Numbered from the stretch's first letter, positions 1 through 12,363 are shown. The stretch: 64,000 bases of DNA from Sthenelais limicola (GCA_942159475.1 OW804095.1:71266773-71330772); one strand, 5' to 3'. Numbers and translations are program-made. The notes: generated by a model not told the origin, from the letters alone.

Positions 1-122
1 AATTAAGGAAGATCAGAATTGTAGCTTTTGTGACAAATGCGACGATCTCGAGCACTTTTTTTGTTAAATACAAGATCTTTTGGGACAAGTTCCGCGAGAG
101 CTTTATAAATAATGATGTATTA
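1..122 (+). pseudogene. Decayed 3' coding end of an L1/Tx1-like LINE ORF2, first part
   Basis: The sequence reads as a zinc-knuckle tail of the sort found at the C-terminus of L1/Tx1-type reverse transcriptases: C-x2-C, then DDLEHFF, then a W-x-K-F stretch. A one-base shift near 62-66 is needed to keep the reading open. The reading stops at 122, where a LINE is inserted, and appears to resume at 2971. The intact LINE at 36792-44195 ends its ORF2 with a comparable C-x2-C ... DDVSHF ... C motif, which supports the assignment. It is too short to place in a family with certainty, and an unrelated origin is possible. Confidence 0.5.
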
Positions 123-2970
123 AAATAATTGGTAAGGAATGACATTTATGATAAACAGAATGTTGTCAGTAGGCGTTTTGTAGGCTTGTTGGATTCGTAT
201 TGTCTTATTCAACATATCTCAGAACCGACCAGGGTTACCTCTAATTCTAGCACATCAATTGACTTTATTGCCTCGAACTGTAAGCATGTGGCTAATGCGG
301 GCTCTATCATTGAAAACATCAGTGACCACGTTCCAGTTTTTATTATTTTAAAAAAGGGAAAGTTTCAACAGATGAATGAATGTAGACCTACATACACGTG
401 TAGATCAACAGCCAATATGTCCTTTGATGTGATAAGCGACCGTGTGACTGCTATTGACGACGATTTATGGACAGAACCAGACATAGATAGACTTAGTAAC
501 AACTTGATGGGAGAGTTCAAAAAGGTGCAGGATGATTTATACCCTGAGCAAACCTTTACAGTTAAGAAAGGTCAGATTCTGCATAGTAGGGAGCTTCGAC
601 AATTAATAGCGAGGAAGAATAGGGTTTTTAAGAAGGCCATGAAAAGCTGAAGTGCTGATGACTTTAATTTGGCAAGGTCGTTGCGTATAGATGTGCAAAA
701 AATGGTTGTAAAACTAAAAAGGGATGCTCTGACTAACATCTGCCAGCGATTTAATAGGAATGAAAAGAAATTCTGGTCTCACATCTCTAATCTCTATGGT
801 ACCAAGAGTACTTCTTTCTCATCGGTAGAGCATATTATTGACTCTGACGGGAACAGATTATCAGGTATTGACGCTGCCAATTATAGTAATAGATACTTTT
901 GTGACATTCTTGTGACATCATCTGTTAACATTCTGTCGAATTACGACCAACCAGCTCCTGATTATCAGCTATTTGAGTGGGTGGACGAAATCGTTAGTGA
1001 AGATGTTGTAAAACATATCCAGAGTATTGATCCAACTAAGTCAAGTGGTGTTCTGGGAGTTAACACAACATTCCTGAAGTATGCTCTTTTGTCATGTGTG
1101 GATAATTTTGTGTCTATGCTAAATAGAATTCGAATTTCAGGGATTTTTCCCCAATCTTGGAAGATCTCACTCTGTACATTAATACCTAAAAAGAAGCTTT
1201 CAAGAAATATTAATGATATAAGGCCCATCTCCATTGCCCCCCTTACCAGTAAGATCTTGGAAAAAATTCTGTCTGAAAAGATTTCAGGCCATTTACATGA
1301 CATGAATATTCTTTCGACTTTTCAACATGGTTTTAGGGAAGGAAAAAGCGTAGATACGGCAATATACGAGTTTGTGAAGTCTGTGGTTGAGAACAAGGAC
1401 AGGAGTATAGATACGGTAGCTACTTATTTTGATATCTCAAAGGCTTTTAACTCGATTAATATTGAAATTTTGATGTACAAACTACGGAGATTGGGTTTTG
1501 GTCCCAGATTAATATCTTTGTTAAATTCCTATTCAATAAATAGGGAACAATTGGTTTGCTTGAATGGCGTCATGTCGGATAGGTTATTTCTTCATGCCGG
1601 CGTGGCCCAAGGCAGTATTCTGGGACCACTTTTATTTATCATTTATATTAACGATGTTGCGGCTGTAAATTTTTCTGGTAGGATTATACTCTATGCTGAC
1701 GACTGTGTATTACTGCATGGTGTAAAAAATGTTAATGACTTGGAAAATGTGCAGGAGGACGTAAATAAGTTTAAGGTTTGGACCGAGAAAAATGGCTTGA
1801 CCATTAATCGTTCTAAGACTAAACTTCAGGTTTTTTATGGTACACGCAAAAGAAACACTAGAGATTATGTTATCTATTATGACGGCTTTCAGGTAGAAAT
1901 TGTGCAGAACTTTAGGTACCTGGGATACTCTCTTGATAGCAATCTAACAATGTCGTATCATATTAACGGTGTCTGCACACGAGCAAACCTGCTCTTCAAA
2001 CGACTAGCTAGGATAAGACACTATATTAGTAATGATATTGCCGTGCTAATATACAAAACATATATTCTTCCTGTTCTCGAGTCAAGCTGCCTTACGATGG
2101 ACCTTGGTTCATTGAAAGATCTGAAAAGGCTGCAGGTTATCCAGAATAATTGCCTCAGGTTGTGTCTAGGTGTAAGAACCAGCAATGGGGCTTTTAGAAT
2201 TAACAACATTGATCTGCATCAGAGGTATGGTATCCTGCCACTATGTTACAGGCGACTCCAACGTTTCTTTGCCATTTTTTGGAATTCCCATATATTAGAA
2301 GGCAATATTCAACACCATAACTATAATATGAGGGCTGACAGATTGATTGTAGTGCCATGGAAAAAAGAAAAAATTAGGAAAAGTCTCTTTGGAAGAATTA
2401 AAACCCTCTGGAATTCCCTTCCTAGAGAGGTAACAAATACAAACGAGCAAAATTTTTTCAAAAACCAGGTTAAAATCATTTGCGCAAATGCTTTTACAAA
2501 TACGCAAAATATCTGGTCGATACCTGAACCAGAGGCTTTATTAGGATAAAAGTGTCTACTGTCTACTTAAGAGGTAATGGTGGTAATTTGTCTATCTGTT
2601 GTGAACTCATATTTTTGTGTAATTAATCGTTCTCTTGTTAACATCTGAGAGGCCCTGACGTTCGTGAATGCCCTGTATCATTGAAATCTTCATGAATGCT
2701 TTGTATATGTGAATAACAACGTAATATGAATCTCTTTGGGCTGTAGAAAAAGGATGATGCCCGGGTGGTGGTTTTTTATGTGTGTTTCTTTTTCACTTGT
2801 AAATTTACTGGCCTTTATTTGTCTAAATGATATGTAAATTACTTAAACTTTCTTTTTGATGTAATGAACTTATGTGATAACTTTTTTCATAACCATCAGC
2901 CTCGAATGAGAATAGTGTGTATCTGCATAATTTCACTCTGCTGAATAAACATCTTTAAAAACAAAAACAT
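123..2970 (+). mobile_element. 5'-truncated CR1/Jockey-type non-LTR retrotransposon
   Basis: The element keeps the end of an apurinic-type endonuclease, a full reverse transcriptase and a 3' UTR of about 420 bases. An AATAAA lies at 2943-2948, followed by an A-rich tail. The start falls inside the endonuclease domain, which is the usual outcome of incomplete target-primed reverse transcription. The 8-base word atgtatta occurs at 115-122 and again at 2971-2978 and is the likely target-site duplication. The interrupted reading of the older LINE fragment on both sides supports these borders. Confidence 0.8.
129..2549 (+). pseudogene. LINE ORF2 remnant: endonuclease C-terminus plus reverse transcriptase
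   Basis: One reading frame runs through both halves and is broken by a single TGA at 648-650. Residues before the stop hold the end of the endonuclease, including the ISDHVPV catalytic-His motif. The GDFN part upstream is missing because of the 5' truncation. After the stop come the reverse-transcriptase fingers (RPISIAPL), motif A with its aspartate (FDISKAFNSI), motif B (AQGSILGPLLF) and motif C (YADD). The C-terminal region is typical of CR1/Jockey-group elements, with the LWNSLPREV motif near the end. The RT catalytic aspartates are all present, but the missing N-terminus and the stop make it inactive. The first codon marks only where the frame opens, not a true start. Confidence 0.85.
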
Positions 2971-3115
2971 ATGTATTAGTTGAAATATTGTCAATTTAAA
3001 CAATTTGTAATGAAATATAATGGAGTGTCATGATCTTGAACCATGCGCTGGTGATGATTTTAACAACTGTCTTAATTATATGTAGGCCTATAATCGTATT
3101 TATACCAAGATCGGG
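2971..3115 (+). pseudogene. Decayed LINE ORF2 tail, second part after the nested insertion
   Basis: From the repeated atgtatta word the frame of the fragment at 1-122 continues for a few codons to a stop. A shifted frame then reads MECHDLEPCAGDDFNNCLNY and, after another stop, AYNRIYTK. The tail of L1/Tx1-like reverse transcriptases commonly ends with an alignable N-x-x-L-x-x-A-x-Y-x-I-Y stretch. With the first part at 1-122, this suggests the CR1/Jockey LINE jumped into an older LINE copy. The match is short and the frame is broken several times, so I hold this loosely. Confidence 0.4.
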
Positions 3116-3999
3116 GGTTGTATATGCTGCAAATGAGTGAATACATGCCATCATATTTTGTTGAATGGATCTACACGTGAAAATATGAACCTTTTTGGCC
3201 TAAATCTAAGAAGCATTCTTATTGGTTGAGGTTACACTTGCTCATGATGTCACAAAAAGGCGTGACGTCATATGCCATCCGTTTTGTCATTGATTAGCCA
3301 ATCAGTTGTAGGCCCTATGCTTGACGAGGCGCGACTGACCCGCCCTCTATGAGGGTGGAATCCCACATCAAGAATTCTTCCTGTCGCCCCCTGAATCAGC
3401 GTCCTCTCCCCATATATGAACGACCCATCCTTATGGCCTTATTTTTAATGTGTTTCCCTGTAAGTGGCCACCTGTAATTAGCCTGAGAGAAACTTGACTT
3501 AGTTAGCTACCCTTTTGTCTGGAAAAACTACTGCGTTCATGGTACAGAAATGCTATTGTGAAAACATTCATGCACCCTCTACCTGTTGTTCATGTGTTGT
3601 TTACATAGCTTCAACCACCCTCCACACTACCCCTAGCTTACTCCCGCAGGCACAGGCATACAGGCACAGGCATAGAGCGTCCCATACACACAGCGCCAGT
3701 GGTGGTGGTGTGTGTATGGGACACCAGGTAGGACGGTGGGGGGGGGGGGTGGGGGAGGGGGGGGGGGGGTGATAACAAACTATCTTAGGCCTACTAAACA
3801 GTCTATTACCATGCAAAACGCTAGTTCTCCTATCCTTGTGCGGTCCTTTTCTGGACGAAAAGCGCCCAAAAAGATGGCAGCACTAGTTGCCGTCGAGGTA
3901 ACTCCCCTGAGAGTTGGCGCAGGCGCCCCAGACCCACAGGGTCGGGACAAGGAAGGTAGAGGATCTCACCTATATCGCATTTAACTTTTTAAAAACACA
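3116..3999. other. Non-coding stretch with G-homopolymer runs
   Basis: I see no gene here. It holds short palindromic words such as attgattagccaatca near 3291-3306, a CA-rich tract near 3650-3720, and two long G runs at 3739-3749 and 3759-3769. Open frames across 3515-3984 are low-complexity and look spurious. Confidence 0.6.
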
Positions 4000-4137
4000 T
4001 GTGACGTGTGCTAATACTGCTTCTAGTACAACATGACTCAACGACAACTTATGAGCAACTGGTTACTTTATTCAGATGGAGGTAGTAGGTTGATACACTC
4101 GCCAGTAGGTGGCGGCACTGTTAGTCATATCTACACA
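4000..4137 (-). repeat. Candidate 3' LTR of the gypsy relic
   Basis: Read on the minus strand, this begins TGTGTAGATATG directly after a polypurine tract, contains AATAAA (plus-strand TTTATT at 4069-4074), and can be closed with a CA at plus position 4000. That is the expected layout of a short LTR. I found no matching 5' LTR beyond 5325, so the outer end rests on the TG...CA rule alone. Confidence 0.4.
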
Positions 4138-4149
4138 TCTTCCCCTTTA
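4138..4149 (-). other. Polypurine tract of the gypsy relic
   Basis: The minus strand reads AAAGGGGAAGA directly before the TGTG that opens the candidate LTR. Ty3/gypsy elements prime plus-strand DNA synthesis from such a purine run next to the 3' LTR. It lies about 40 bases past the stop of the integrase remnant, which is the expected place. Confidence 0.5.
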
Positions 4150-4188
4150 GATCTGAGTCGGGGATTACCTGAGTTATACAATGAATCT

Positions 4189-5325
4189 TTAAACTTCTTC
4201 TATTAACTTTGTTACAGGTTTGGATACTCTAACACTACGTCTTGGGGTTGTAGTGATGGGTGATCTTAACCCTGAACCCGATGTATTTTCAATTGGTCTG
4301 TTGGTATTACTCAATTGACTTTGTACCTTATTTGTTACCTGTGGAGTAGGAGGTAGTGCTGTTTCGTTTTCTATATTATCCCAGAACTCCTCCTCATCCT
4401 CTACTTTACTTAACCACTCATCTTTCCCCTTGCAAACACCTTTGGGAATCTGTCTGAGTTGGCGCCTGTTTCGTCGTAGTTCAGACCCATTATTCGTTAC
4501 CACAGCGTATGACCTGTCATTTAGTTTGCGAATCACCTTAGCTCCCGTGTCCCATTTTTCACCTTTTATCAACACATTATCATTGGGAACCAGTGGGGAG
4601 AGTTGTTTTGCACTGTCATTATAGTTCATAACTCTTGTTGCAGCTTGGTCTTGTTGTTTCTCCTGTCTTTTCTTTACTTGTCGTTGTTCGATCCATGAGG
4701 GCTCCGACCTTCTGAAAACAGGTAAAGTGTTCTTTAGCTTTGTGAAAGACCTCCGGGGCCGAACATAGCCCATAAGGCAGTCTTTCATAGGCATACCGCC
4801 CAAATGGAGTACCAAAAGTGGTCAGGTTTTGTGACCCTTCATCTAATTGGACCTGCCAAAACGCCTGAGAGGCGTCTAGCGTGCTGAATATTGTGGCATC
4901 TGATATTTCAGCAAATATTTCCTCACGCGTCGGAAGTTGAAAGTACTCCCTCGCCACTGCCTTGTTCAAATCCCTAGGATCTAAGCAAATTCTTAAGTCT
5001 CCATTAGGTTTTCTTACTGTTACCATCGAATTGACCCACTCTGTGGGGCCATTGACCCTATGGATAACACCCAACCCCTCCATTCGCTCTAGTTCTTGTT
5101 TTAATTGTTCTCTAATGGCAACGGGAACCCTCCTGGCCGGGTGTATGACTGGCACTGCATCAGTTTTTAGAACGATTCTGTGTTTAATTGGAATGGTTGA
5201 TAGCTTAGAGTTCACTTCAGGCAAAGTACATTCTTTTACGGTGATATTTTCATCTCTCTGTACCATATAAACTTGCTTACCCTTATTTTGCTTCTCTAAA
5301 AAAGTCCGGGGTGATTTGCTGTTTA
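4189..5325 (-). pseudogene. Ty3/gypsy pol relic: RT fingers/palm joined to integrase C-terminus
   Basis: The 5' part (about 5325 down to about 4740) reads as gypsy reverse transcriptase. It has the segment before the fingers (HRIVLKTD, HPARRVPVA), the RICLDPRDLNKAV motif, motif A with its aspartate (FSTLDASQAFWQV) and motif B (LPYGLCSAPEVF). The sequence then passes, with a change of frame, into the C-terminal tail of a gypsy integrase (TLPVF ... NDNVLIKGEKWD ... RRNRRQLRQI). Motif C (YxDD), RNase H and the integrase zinc-binding and DDE core are all missing. One internal deletion with its junction near 4720-4745 explains this. The copy is dead. The upstream limit is where recognisable homology fades. 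Confidence 0.85.
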
Positions 5326-5752
5326 AATGATAGGCCTCGCTGGGAGTCGAGGCCTAGTATAGGCTAGGATGTCACATGAAGCCGCAGGCTTCGAGTGATA
5401 TCCCTGGTCGAAAAAAACGAGTGGGCATCGTGTACAGTAAGTCAGAAACTAATTGAGTTACATCCTATTTTTATACCATGATCTCATATTTTAAAATAAA
5501 TTGAAGAAACAAACTATTTATTTACCTTGCTTCTCTCTGATGACCTGCCATATTGATTTTTGATTCCAAAGCGCTAGACCAGTGAGAGGCAGTTGCTAGT
5601 CGGCGCCTTGCAAATGTAATTTTAGACGTGTTTAGGCCGTTTTTGTATTATTGTTGGCACAGGTTAAAGCATTATATGAATATTTTGAATGTTTCTCCTG
5701 CCTTTCCCATCACCACAACTCATCAAACCCACCCGCCCTCCCTGTCGCGTAG
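5326..5752. other. Non-coding stretch with a fragment of a dispersed inverted-repeat element
   Basis: No gene is visible. A short hairpin (aggcctcg ... cgaggcct) sits at about 5333-5355. Bases 5369-5406 (gatgtcac ... aagccgcag ... gtgatatccctgg) and the following gtgggcatcgtgtacagtaa recur in rearranged form near 21460-21566, so both belong to one dispersed repeat family. Confidence 0.5.
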
Positions 5753-6744
5753 AAGACAGGCCATTAAAACTGGTACCCATTTATTTAGCTCGACGAGCCT
5801 GAAGCCATGTATCAAGTAGAATTATTTGTGAAAGGGATGCTAAAGAATTTGTAATGAAAAATCAATGAAAACGCTTTTGTACCACTTTCGTGGGAATTGA
5901 CCATATGTTATAATATCTGGTATGTCCGTGCAGGTTTTAGAGGGTGCCCGTGCTACACAAATTGTAGAACGGACATCTATGATTTTTGTTTTTGAAGGCA
6001 TTGTGACAAAATAACGTAGATTTACAGCCTATATTATACACCAATACTAAGCTTAGGCCATTCAATGCACCTCCTAGAGTTGGGAAGGACTACCATGCTC
6101 GAAATCTGGAGAAACAAAGTGAAATAAGTTACCAATGGAACATAGCATCTGCTATCGTTTTGATGTACGCGCAGCGCGAAACGGACATCCAGTGTGGTGA
6201 CAGTGTATATACTATAATGTCAATACACACATCAGTGTTATAGCATTGCGAGAGTGTAGCTTTGAGAGTTACTTATGAAGAAAAGACTCAAAAGTACATG
6301 AACTATTTGTTGCACATAAACGAAATCTTTCAGGCATATAGACATAGCTATAAACTTTCGAAAACTGTATCTAATAATATGTAGCCTATGGGTGATTACC
6401 CCAATAGGGGGACATCAAGTTTGTTTTCAAGCATCTGATGTCCAGAGCCGGTAGCCTACTGTACTTGGGATAATCACACATCATTATCTTCTGCTAGTCC
6501 TTATATTTCGGCTTATCTTTTTTGGTGGAAGGATGGAGGGGATAGAAAGTAGATGAAATATTTGTTTTAAATAGCTGTAAGCTTTCAGACATATGGTCAA
6601 TTCCCACGAAAGTGGTACAAAAGCGTTTTCATTGATTTTTCATTACAAATTCTTTAGCATCCCTTTCACAAATAATTCTACTTGATACATGGCTTCAGGC
6701 TCGTCGAGCTAAATAAATGGGTACCAGTTTTAATGGCCTGTCTT
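5753..6744. mobile_element. DNA element with 155-bp terminal inverted repeats
   Basis: Bases 5753-5907 and 6590-6744 are inverted copies of each other over 155 bases, as far as I can read without gaps. The outer ends read aagacaggcc ... ggcctgtctt and the inner ends ttgaccatatg ... catatggtcaa. The 682-base interior has no open frame, so the element is non-autonomous. I saw no clear target-site duplication, so the superfamily stays open. Near-identity of the arms implies recent insertion or arm conversion. Confidence 0.75.
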
Positions 6745-9137
6745 TGCTATTTACAGAGATATAAGCAATAAACTGGGTATTTTTGTGAAAATTATTGATG
6801 GTAGAAAACGATACATACTGTTTTAATAATATGGACAAGAAATACACTAATTCCACTGTCGGGGGAGAATCAGCATATATCAAGGGAATTATTTATCCCT
6901 ATGTGTGTGTGTATCAATACTTGTCCTGTTTCTGCATTGACAACTTTATGGGAGACATTTTAATGGCTGTGATTTTTCTAAAAGTGGTGACACTAATAAC
7001 GACGTGAACCACAAGAATTTGTGTTCTTTTCATTTCGCTATTATGACCGTCATCCCCCCCCCCCCCCCCCCCACGCCCCCCGTCTTTAATTGGGTCTACT
7101 AGACCCCAGTTTGTTTTTTCTACCTCGATGTACTGTTCTCTCACCAGGCTTTTTCCCTCAATGTACCTCTATGTCATCATGTGTATACATGTGTAACAGA
7201 AATAAATAGATTTTGCAAAGAAAAACGAATAAAAACGTGTAATAATAGGCCTATGCATTAATATTTCCAGATATTCAAATAAAATATAATATAATTATGT
7301 GATACTAACGAGTGAAAATAGAGGCTAAAATGATAAATATTTAGATATGGTATTCTTTTATGATAGAATAGTTACAGAAGACAATATTAGATAATTTAAC
7401 TGGAGAATAATGAGGAATAACACGGCCTAACAGACTTAGTTAATTTTAGGTAATATTACATAGAATCTGAATATTGCGGGTGGGTCGACGCGGTTTTGGA
7501 GGTGGGCCAACGGGGCACACAGGTGGGCCGACGGGGCTTGGGCCGACGTGGTACATGTCTATGAATCCTTGTGTATTACACAGATTTAACTGACAACACA
7601 ATGTTGGTGTTTTTTTCATAGTGTCAACCCAGGGAGAGCGGTAAACTATCGATCAAATCAAATAATAAACTAAAATCCTTTCATGTCAGCAATGTGCAGT
7701 TTCCCAATACCATTATATCATGAATGAAGTTATATTTTCGATTATAAGGTAAACTAAATAGAGAAAATAAGTTACTGGTTATTTTCTCTTTGATATGACG
7801 ATCAGTGCTTAAGCCAATGGGAGTATCATACCAACCTCTGGAAAGGTATAATAAATATTAAAACATGAAAAATGAACTTAGTATAGCCTCAAGCTCTGTC
7901 TGGACAGGACTTACATGTGTACCAGAATTGGTGACGATTGGGATGTATTCCATTAACGTCTTCACTTTCTGAGTTTTAATAATATCATGTAGAATTTTTG
8001 TGTGAAATGGTCAGAAAAGGTTACCCCGACATAGGCACCCTAACTAAAACTGCTAGTGTTTTTTTCTGTATTTTTTTAATACACTTGAGTTCACTTACAG
8101 TTTGAAATTTGCCTTATCGATATAACAACAAGAAATGCTCTTGAAGTGCATGAAATGAGCTTTAATTTGATATATAAAACATGCCTCTAGGTTAATAACG
8201 AAGGGAGTTTTGAATTTTCAAAAAATAAATTCATCCAGTGGTGTAGGAAGAATGGTGGCTTCTGGTGTATGTCTATTACTACATTTCTATCTTACACCTT
8301 TCGGATTGGCTTTAAATCGATCAGAGAGGCTTAATATTTGGCATATAAATAGGTTGATATATTGACTAACAGTATCCCAAAGCACAATTCTGAACACTTG
8401 GAATTACCTAAAATAACCACTTATCTATGATGCCAATGAGTTGGTAACATCGCACCAGTGAACACCTCACTCATCTCACTCATGAATTATTACACCCCCT
8501 TTCGGATTACCTTTAAATCAATCTCAGAGTATTCAAATTGGGCATATAAACTAGCTGTATATATTGACTAACCATATTCCAAAGCACAGTTCTGAACTCT
8601 TTCAATTTTCTAAAATAATCACTACTTAGTTGACAACATCGCACCAGTGAATATGACTTAAATTAGCAACATCATCAGTTTTGAGATAATTTATATTTTA
8701 AAAGATTTACCTAGAAGCTAAACACTTCGGTACAAAATTTGACAAGCATGCAGGCCCCTTTGAAAGTCTGTGTCATTATAATCGTCATCAGACAGGTACA
8801 CATGGCAGTTTAACGCATGGGAGGTGGGGGGGGGGGGGGGGCGGGGCTATTATCCTTTCTTAGTATCCTTATTATTTTAGTAAAAGTGTTATAACTTTTG
8901 AAATAATAAAATAATAGTCCGATTTGAACATAATGGGTATCATTAACTTTGGAATGGGGAGCCGAAGCCATGTAAGTAAGTATTGTTCAGCTGGGGAGTC
9001 GATGAGGGGTCGCTCAATCCAGTTAATTCATGTTAAAATATGGTTTTAATAATTCTATGCATATATACCCTTGTTTTAGACAGGATCTGAGGCCACATTG
9101 ATAAATAACAAGAAATCAATATTCTTATCAATTTCAG
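6745..9137. other. Long stretch without a recognised gene
   Basis: The region holds a C run at 7055-7072, a short GC-rich tandem motif (gtgggccgacggggc and variants) at about 7475-7560, a diverged tandem pair at 8292-8653 and a G run near 8825-8842. The missing N-terminal exon of the Harbinger transposase should lie here or further upstream. I could not identify it. Confidence 0.5.
8292..8653. repeat. Diverged tandem duplication of about 170 bp
   Basis: Copy one (about 8292-8462) and copy two (about 8490-8653) share the same order of words: ttacacc..tttcggatt, ctttaaatc, ggcatataaa, atattgactaac, caaagcacaattctgaac and aacatcgcaccagtgaa. They differ by many substitutions and small gaps, so the duplication is old. 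Confidence 0.65.
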
Positions 9138-12100
9138 TTCTGCCTAGCCTTAAGGTATTTTGGCACAGGGAGTTTCCTTCAGGTCGTTGGAGATACACAA
9201 GGTGTCCACAAATCAACAGTCTCTAGGTACGAAAAATTAAGCTATAGTTAGTTCAGTGGCAACGTTTTTCTTGTTCTTCACCAAGACATTATAACTTATA
9301 GTGTATCATACTGCAATGCAGCGCTGGAGACCTATAATAACTATTTATTATCCAAATTAATTCCAGAGCTCTTGATAGTGTGAGCCGTTTTCTCTATGAG
9401 TGTAGCCCGGACTACATTCGTTTCCCGATGGTGGAACAGTTTCCAATGGTTTCGCAAGATTTTGCTCAATTAAGTGGATTTCCGGCAGTTATTGGGTGCG
9501 TTGATGGCACTCATGTTGCCATTGAGGCCCCAAGAGAGTTTGAACGGGCCTGTTAATCGGCCTGTTAATCGCAAAGGCTATCACTCTATGAACGTAATGG
9601 TACGTAACTGTTTCATGCTTAATGAACTTGTAAATGAACATGTAAATATTGTCAACCTCCAAGTCCCAGAGATTATCCTTTCAATCTCTAAGTCCAAGAG
9701 ATTAAGCTCTGTTCTATTACCAGATTCCTTAGAGGAATATAGTAGGAGTCTAGCATGTAGACTATATCTCGCAGCTCAAAATTCAAGACATAAGTCGGTA
9801 GTGGTGTTTGAAATGGAAGTGAAGTTCTACCAGCTAAATGCTGGGCTTTTATTGTAACTGTAGCTTCAGCTATTCAAAGAATGGTACAATAGGTATAAGT
9901 GATAAATGACTCGTTACTACTCAGCCTCCTAAGTACACTGACTACTACGAAGCTATACCCTTAGGGTCTACTGATTTATACGTGGACATTGCCACATCAC
10001 AATATCAACACTGTTACATATCACTATCACTGTTACATAAGATAATCTTACGTTATCACCGCACACGTTTAAACAATTAAATAGTTCCAGTTAGTATGTG
10101 GTTGATGAAGGATGATCAAGATTTTGTTTTTACTTATTAGGATTTTGCTGTTATTTGTTTCATACATTATTAACCAGAACGAGATCACCATAATAGTGGT
10201 GTTCCTCTAGTAGTATTGTAGCTGCACCCAGGTTCGAACCCACAACATGTTCATGCCAATGAGCCAACCCAGCACTTTATCCCACATCCAGCCATCCTAC
10301 AACCCCATGCTATTATGTTATGTTGCATGTTATTTCATTGATACCATATAGTAAATTGTCATGTGATTTCTAGGCAGTCTGCGATGCATTCCTTAGGTTT
10401 ACATACGTCTGTGCGAGGTGGCCAGGGAGCCAAAACGACTCGTATATAATGAGGAGATCGAACTTGTTTGCATTGGGAGAGCAAGGGCGTCTAAGAAACT
10501 TCTGGTTGCTGGGCGATGCGGGGTATGTGTTAATAGTAATAAAATTGATATGAATTTTGATGATTTGTTAATTAGAAAAGCACACTCACTCACTGAAATA
10601 ATTTTTCTTGTGCCCTGAACATCTATACTGTACATTTAAGGTGGGCAATGGAGTATTAGGCAGGAGATTCAACTAAACATACATATGTAGTGTTCTCCAC
10701 TATAATATAGTTAAAACCTTTAGCAAGAATAAACACAGAAACAACAGGAAATGGCTGATGGACTTTGGGTTTAACACCATATTACTTGCAACACATTAAT
10801 TGTTTTAGGGTAATTTCAAATCATATGAGATCATATAATATTATGTTATGGATATTAATTGGTTAAACATAAATATTAATTGGAATGAATTACGACGTTT
10901 GACGATATCAGTTTGAAATTTAATCCAGGTCATCAAATAGAAATGTTCAGTGCAATTGATATCAATTTTTAAGAAATTAGTTAACTTTCAAGCGAAATAT
11001 CTTTAGTATTCTGATAGTTTTAAATGGCCTTTTGCAGCTATACATTGAAGCCCTACCTCTTGACCCCCATGCTGGAGCCAAGTACTGAGGCGGAGCAGGC
11101 CTACAACCGATCCTTGTGTTCAACAAGGGCTCGTATCGAAATGGCATTTGGCGTGCTCAAACGGAGGTGGAGGTAAGGCAATGAGCAGTCATGACCAATG
11201 TAATATATAATATTGAGGTTTCTATGAAATAGACGGCCAATTCTAACGAAATAGCATTTTCAAATAATTCTCTGCTCCAACTGAATTAACATTACCACAT
11301 CCGGTGAATTGTACATTTTCTGTTGATTTCACCCATATGTGCACCAGAATTTATAGATTCAAAAAATTTCGAAGTATCCAGATCCATGATGATATCACAA
11401 GACTGTGATCATTTTTCTTATACTGTTCATTATTACATATTCAAATGTGATTATTATTACATATTTATTTGTGATATATTTTATGTGCCGTATGCTATTC
11501 CTATGCAAAGATTGACCTTCGTCACGTCTTAAGACTAGAATCCTTAATATTTTCGCCTGAATGTTAATATTTTTAGGATTATATAGAGAATACATATTTT
11601 GTAATATGACCCCCGAACCTCTCATCTTATTTCCATTTATTTTAATTTCCAACCCTGAATTGCAAGACTTTTTTTAGAATGGCCATTTATTTCTAGGCAA
11701 ATATAATACAGATAACAAATTTATTTGATTTTGTCATTATTTCTTTGTCCCTGTTAGGTGACCGGTCATTTTTCATTATTTTGCCATAATTTAGACCAAT
11801 ATTTCGACCCCTTGTACACAAAAAGGTATTGGTACAAATGGTTCCATACTTGGAATTTGAATTTATGTAAAAACACAAATAGAGCTGAGTTGTCCTAATT
11901 GCTTTTTTGATGATTCTGGTGTGGCCCAAGGACCCCAATGGTGCAGAAACAATGGAACTGGTCATGTAACAGCTATTAGACTACCTGTAGATGCATATTG
12001 ATTATTCCGACATCTACCTCTCCTAGAAAGCCAACAAAACTCTACACGATTCTAATTATGGCTTATTATATTTGTATTCTCTGTTGCAGGTGCCTAGATG

Positions 12101-12363
12101 AATCTGGTGGTGTTCTTGCCTTTGAACCTGAGAAGGCGGGTCGCATAATTACTGCGTGTTGTATGCTCCATAACATAGCGGTTGAGGCAAACCTGCCCAT
12201 TAGGAACGACCACGACGGAGACGAGGAACGACGCCCCTGCCGCCGCCGGGCTAGAGTCCATGGGGACATATTTGCACCCAATCAAATGGAGCTGCAAAGG
12301 GACCCTGATGGGGCACTTGTTAGGGAAAGATTCATCCAAAGAAGGTTTCATCATCATCATTAA
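9138..12363 (+). pseudogene. HARBI1-like PIF/Harbinger DDE transposase, 5 visible exons, frameshifted
   Basis: Exons with good AG/GT borders lie at 9138-9226, 9367-9599, 10374-10522, 11038-11172 and 12090-12363, ending in TAA. Spliced, they read as the family pattern: ALRYFGTGSF, VHKSTVSR, then VIGCVDGTHVAIEAP (first catalytic Asp), NRKGYHSMNVMAVCDA, RWPGSQNDS, LLGDAGY (second Asp), LKPYLLTP, TRARIEMAFGVLKRRWR (catalytic Glu), and CLDESGGVLAFEPEKAGRI with a C-terminal LHNIA motif. The full DDE triad is present. Exon 2 is one base out of frame between about 9515 and 9545, next to a 12-base tandem duplication (gcctgttaatcg). This breaks the frame just after the first Asp. About 60-70 N-terminal residues expected for HARBI1 were not found. 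In Harbinger elements this protein cuts and rejoins DNA together with a Myb-like partner; here the partner lies downstream on the other strand. An AATAAA is near 12493. Confidence 0.85.

Noticed and set aside
3515..3984. Open frames across G-rich sequence
   Set aside because: Homopolymer and low-complexity composition, no family resemblance and no splice context.
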